From Pseudomonadota bacterium (GTDB taxonomy: Bacteria > Pseudomonadota > Alphaproteobacteria > Rhodospirillales > Casp-alpha2), in contig JAQBZY010000126.1 of the NCBI GenBank assembly GCA_027620395.1, forward strand, positions 1 through 5,655: a stretch of 5,655 nucleotides of DNA. Reading direction: 5' to 3'. Under the pieces are notes generated by a model. The model was not told the DNA's origin, searched no databases, and saw only the letters and a list, made by a program, of their open reading frames with translations. A program made the translations under genes and the position numbers. Position 1 is the stretch's first letter. Every line of letters starts with the position of its first letter. Below, in pieces: positions 5,210 to 5,655 of this stretch.

Positions 5210-5655
5210 CTACTTCAGCCAGCCGCCCAGTTTCGAAATCGGGATCGAGTAATTGACCATCAACGATTCCGTGCCGGGGTTGGCCGTGCCGAGACTGGCG
5301 TTCGATGAATGCGAGAACGAAAGCCCGAGCCGGGAACGGTCGTCGAACCGATACGCCATCTCGAGGCGGGAGCGGAACTCAAGCCCATAACCGAGATCGA
5401 GAGCGTTGGTTTTGCCGTGCCACCATGTCGGCGCGAAGCTCGGGCTCAGCACCCAGCGATTGCCGAGAAAAACGTCGATCAGCACGCCGGCGCCGATGAA
5501 GGTCATGCCGTTGTTGACGCCGGCGGCGTGGACGAACGGCTTGAATTGCCAGAGCTTGTAGTTGGAGCGGTATTCGGCGGAGAATTCCGCCCCCTGGTCC
5601 TTCTTGCGGTTGATGTCGAACCAACCGCCGGAAAGAGTCAGAAACGACGGCTCCC
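5210..5655 (-). CDS. PagL-like lipid A 3-O-deacylase (acyloxyacyl hydrolase), C-terminal part
   Basis: An outer-membrane beta-barrel enzyme family that removes the 3-O-linked acyl chain from lipid A. The frame is open from the window edge (first full codon at 5653) to a TAG at 5210-5212, giving 147 visible residues; the signal peptide and first strands lie outside, and full-length members are about 170-190 residues. Visible features are PSFLTLSGGWFDI (2-14), alternating beta-strand segments with aromatic girdle residues (FKPFVHAAG, SPSFAPTWWH, LGYGLEFRSRLEMAYRF) and SFSHSSNASLGTANPGTES (112-130). In the last, His115, Ser117 and Glu129 have the +2 and +14 spacing of the PagL catalytic triad (His126, Ser128, Glu140 in Pseudomonas), with the family's NPG before Glu. 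It should therefore be active. An ATG at 5506 is internal, not the start, because homology continues upstream. It has no obvious link to the fcc operon; tRNA-Arg follows it on the same strand. Confidence 0.92.
   Translation of the reverse strand, partial: EPSFLTLSGGWFDINRKKDQGAEFSAEYRSNYKLWQFKPFVHAAGVNNGMTFIGAGVLIDVFLGNRWVLSPSFAPTWWHGKTNALDLGYGLEFRSRLEMAYRFDDRSRLGLSFSHSSNASLGTANPGTESLMVNYSIPISKLGGWLK

Overview
This is a high-GC window that reads like an alphaproteobacterial chromosome. I infer a Rhodospirillales-like lineage from codon use, a tRNA-Arg(CCU) with encoded CCA, and the mix of families; no single marker proves it. Almost everything lies on the minus strand; only the first gene fragment is on plus.

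Layout from left to right. (i) 1-321 (+) is the C-terminal 106 residues of a small conserved protein whose start lies outside the window. (ii) It converges, with one base between the stop codons, on a minus-strand block. Read in its own direction that block runs: a strong sigma70-type promoter (4939-4967), a broken 2-oxoglutarate/Fe(II) dioxygenase gene (4855-4290), a monoheme cytochrome c resembling FccA (4252-3923), the flavoprotein subunit of flavocytochrome c sulfide dehydrogenase FccB (3910-2639), and a 748-residue SulP-family anion transporter carrying both a STAS and a cyclic-nucleotide-binding domain (2569-323). Gaps between these genes are 37, 12 and 69 nt, so one transcript is likely. 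(iii) A tRNA-Arg(CCU) at 5127-5051 (-) sits upstream of the operon promoter. (iv) 5655-5210 (-) is the C-terminal part of a PagL-like lipid A deacylase with its catalytic His, Ser and Glu in the expected spacing.

How the genes may work together. FccAB oxidises sulfide in the periplasm: electrons pass from the flavin of FccB to the heme of FccA and on to the respiratory chain. The SulP protein downstream could move a sulfur oxyanion or another anion such as bicarbonate across the inner membrane. Its C-terminal sensor domain suggests that activity is tuned by a cyclic nucleotide. This functional link is inference from gene order.

Most notable observations: the dioxygenase has lost its reading frame (one frameshift and one in-frame TAG) although its active-site residues are still recognisable across the two frames; a sulfide dehydrogenase is linked to a nucleotide-sensing SulP transporter; and the operon promoter overlaps a hairpin plus T-tract that could terminate the tRNA transcript. 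I found no CRISPR array, insertion sequence, phage gene or riboswitch. I did not find a convincingly new system; the sulfide/SulP cassette is the best candidate for follow-up.
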